Origin: Mycobacterium sp.
Lineage (GTDB): Bacteria; Actinomycetota; Actinomycetes; Mycobacteriales; Mycobacteriaceae
Reading direction: 5' to 3'
DNA: 5,524 nt
Assembly: GCA_023264755.1 (NCBI GenBank)
Contig: JAHFVB010000226.1
Location: 1 to 5,524 of the forward strand
The first letter of the stretch is position 1. Every line of letters starts with the position of its first letter. Shown one piece after another: positions 5,068-5,524 of the stretch. Made by a program: the position numbers and the translations under genes. The notes beneath the pieces were generated by a model that saw only the letters and a program-made list of their open reading frames with translations, was not told where the DNA came from and did no database searches.

Positions 5068-5524
5068 TGCTTCTGCACCTCCTTCTCGGCGGCGGTGGGC
5101 ACCAGGCCCGAGGGTGCGAAGATTCGCGACGGTATCGGCTCGTCGGCGCTCAGCGGTCGTCCGCCGCCGCGGATGGCCTTGAGCGCCACGATGACCCCGG
5201 CGACGAACACGATGCACACCAGCACGGCGAACACGATCGACAGCGTGCCCTGAATGAACGTATTGCGGATTACGGCATCGAGTTGATGCGCGTTCTTGGC
5301 GGCACCGAAGGCTGTCTTGCCGGCCTGCTTGGCTGCGCTGTACTGGAAGTGCTGGGTCCAGTAGCCGACCTTCGGGTCGCCCGAGAAGATCTTCTGCCAC
5401 GACGCCGTCATCGTGACGATCAGGTCCCAGGCCAACGGCAGACCAGGGATCCACGCCCACTTCGCCAATCCGCGTTTGACGATCACGACCGTGACGACCG
5501 TCAGCGCAATGGCGGCCAGGAGTT
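5013..5524 (-). CDS. cstA: Carbon starvation protein A (CstA family transporter), 3' end only
   Basis: The C-terminal 169 residues of a CstA-family multi-spanning inner-membrane transporter; the start lies beyond the window. The visible part opens with the end of a membrane helix (LLAAIALTVVTVVIV), then KWAWIPGLPLAWDLIVTMTA, the cytosolic-looking stretch WQKIFSGDPKVGYW typical of the family, and a final membrane helix (GTLSIVFAVLVCIVFVAGV) before a hydrophilic tail. Characterised E. coli members take up pyruvate, and CstA has been tied to peptide use in carbon starvation; which substrate applies here is unknown. The identification rests on these motifs plus the adjacent ybdD. The hydrophilic tail, ending about 50 residues after the last helix, runs across the ybdD start and contains its ribosome binding site. 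Confidence 0.88.
   Translation of the reverse strand, partial: LLAAIALTVVTVVIVKRGLAKWAWIPGLPLAWDLIVTMTASWQKIFSGDPKVGYWTQHFQYSAAKQAGKTAFGAAKNAHQLDAVIRNTFIQGTLSIVFAVLVCIVFVAGVIVALKAIRGGGRPLSADEPIPSRIFAPSGLVPTAAEKEVQKQWDALPGPAARSVGTGVH
5077..5084 (-). promoter_or_regulatory. Ribosome binding site of ybdD inside cstA
   Basis: On the minus strand this reads AAGGAGGT, a full match to the anti-Shine-Dalgarno, nine bases before the ATG at 5067. It fixes the ybdD start and lies within the cstA coding sequence, encoding part of the AEKEVQK segment of the tail. Confidence 0.8.

Noticed and set aside
5068..5460. Long upstream extension of the YbdD-like frame
   Set aside because: It is the out-of-frame shadow of cstA; a strong ribosome binding site defines the start at 5067.
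1..5524. Mobile element, CRISPR array, tRNA/rRNA, riboswitch or defence system
   Set aside because: No terminal repeats, transposase or integrase motifs, repeat-spacer pattern or RNA-like fold was recognised on either strand.

Overview
The window is GC-rich, densely packed chromosomal DNA. Gene content suggests a mycolic-acid actinobacterium, most likely Mycobacterium/Mycolicibacterium or a close relative: fatty-acyl-CoA degradation genes, a FadR-type GntR regulator, GTG starts, overlapping genes, and a possible leaderless promoter. The genus is an inference from composition and gene style, not a database match. Nothing seen looks like phage, insertion sequence, CRISPR or tRNA, and most of the window is ordinary lipid/acyl-CoA catabolism.

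Layout. (1) Positions 1-2086, plus strand: the 3' end of a thiolase, an acyl-CoA dehydrogenase and a GntR/FCD regulator. They are joined by a GTGA stop/start overlap and a 23-bp overlap, so they form one tightly coupled operon with its probable regulator as the last gene. (2) Positions 2083-2784, minus strand: a dienelactone-hydrolase family protein, convergent with the regulator. The two genes share one CTAG palindrome as their stop codons. (3) Positions 2785-3004: a 220-bp divergent promoter region with -10-like elements on both strands and a small AT-rich palindrome. (4) Positions 3005-4180, plus strand: a complete thiolase with all catalytic residues but altered signature motifs. (5) Positions 4181-4833, plus strand: a decayed gene of the dihydrodipicolinate synthase/aldolase superfamily. 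It has no start codon behind an intact Shine-Dalgarno, lacks about 100 central residues, and is frameshifted at a G tract. (6) Positions 4876-5524, minus strand: a YbdD/YjiX-type small protein gene overlapping the 3' end of a cstA-type transporter gene that runs off the window.

How they fit together. The dehydrogenase and the upstream thiolase supply the first and last steps of a beta-oxidation-like spiral, probably for a substrate sensed by the GntR/FCD protein. The DLH-type hydrolase and second thiolase are divergently transcribed from a shared control region and may belong to the same catabolic regulon. The aldolase-like gene was probably the second gene of the second thiolase operon before it was lost. 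The cstA/ybdD pair is a separate nutrient-uptake unit that converges on the pseudogene.

The most noteworthy signals are the multi-lesion pseudogene, the shared CTAG stop, the compact divergent control region, and the unusual active-site motifs of the complete thiolase. I do not see convincing evidence of a wholly new biological system.
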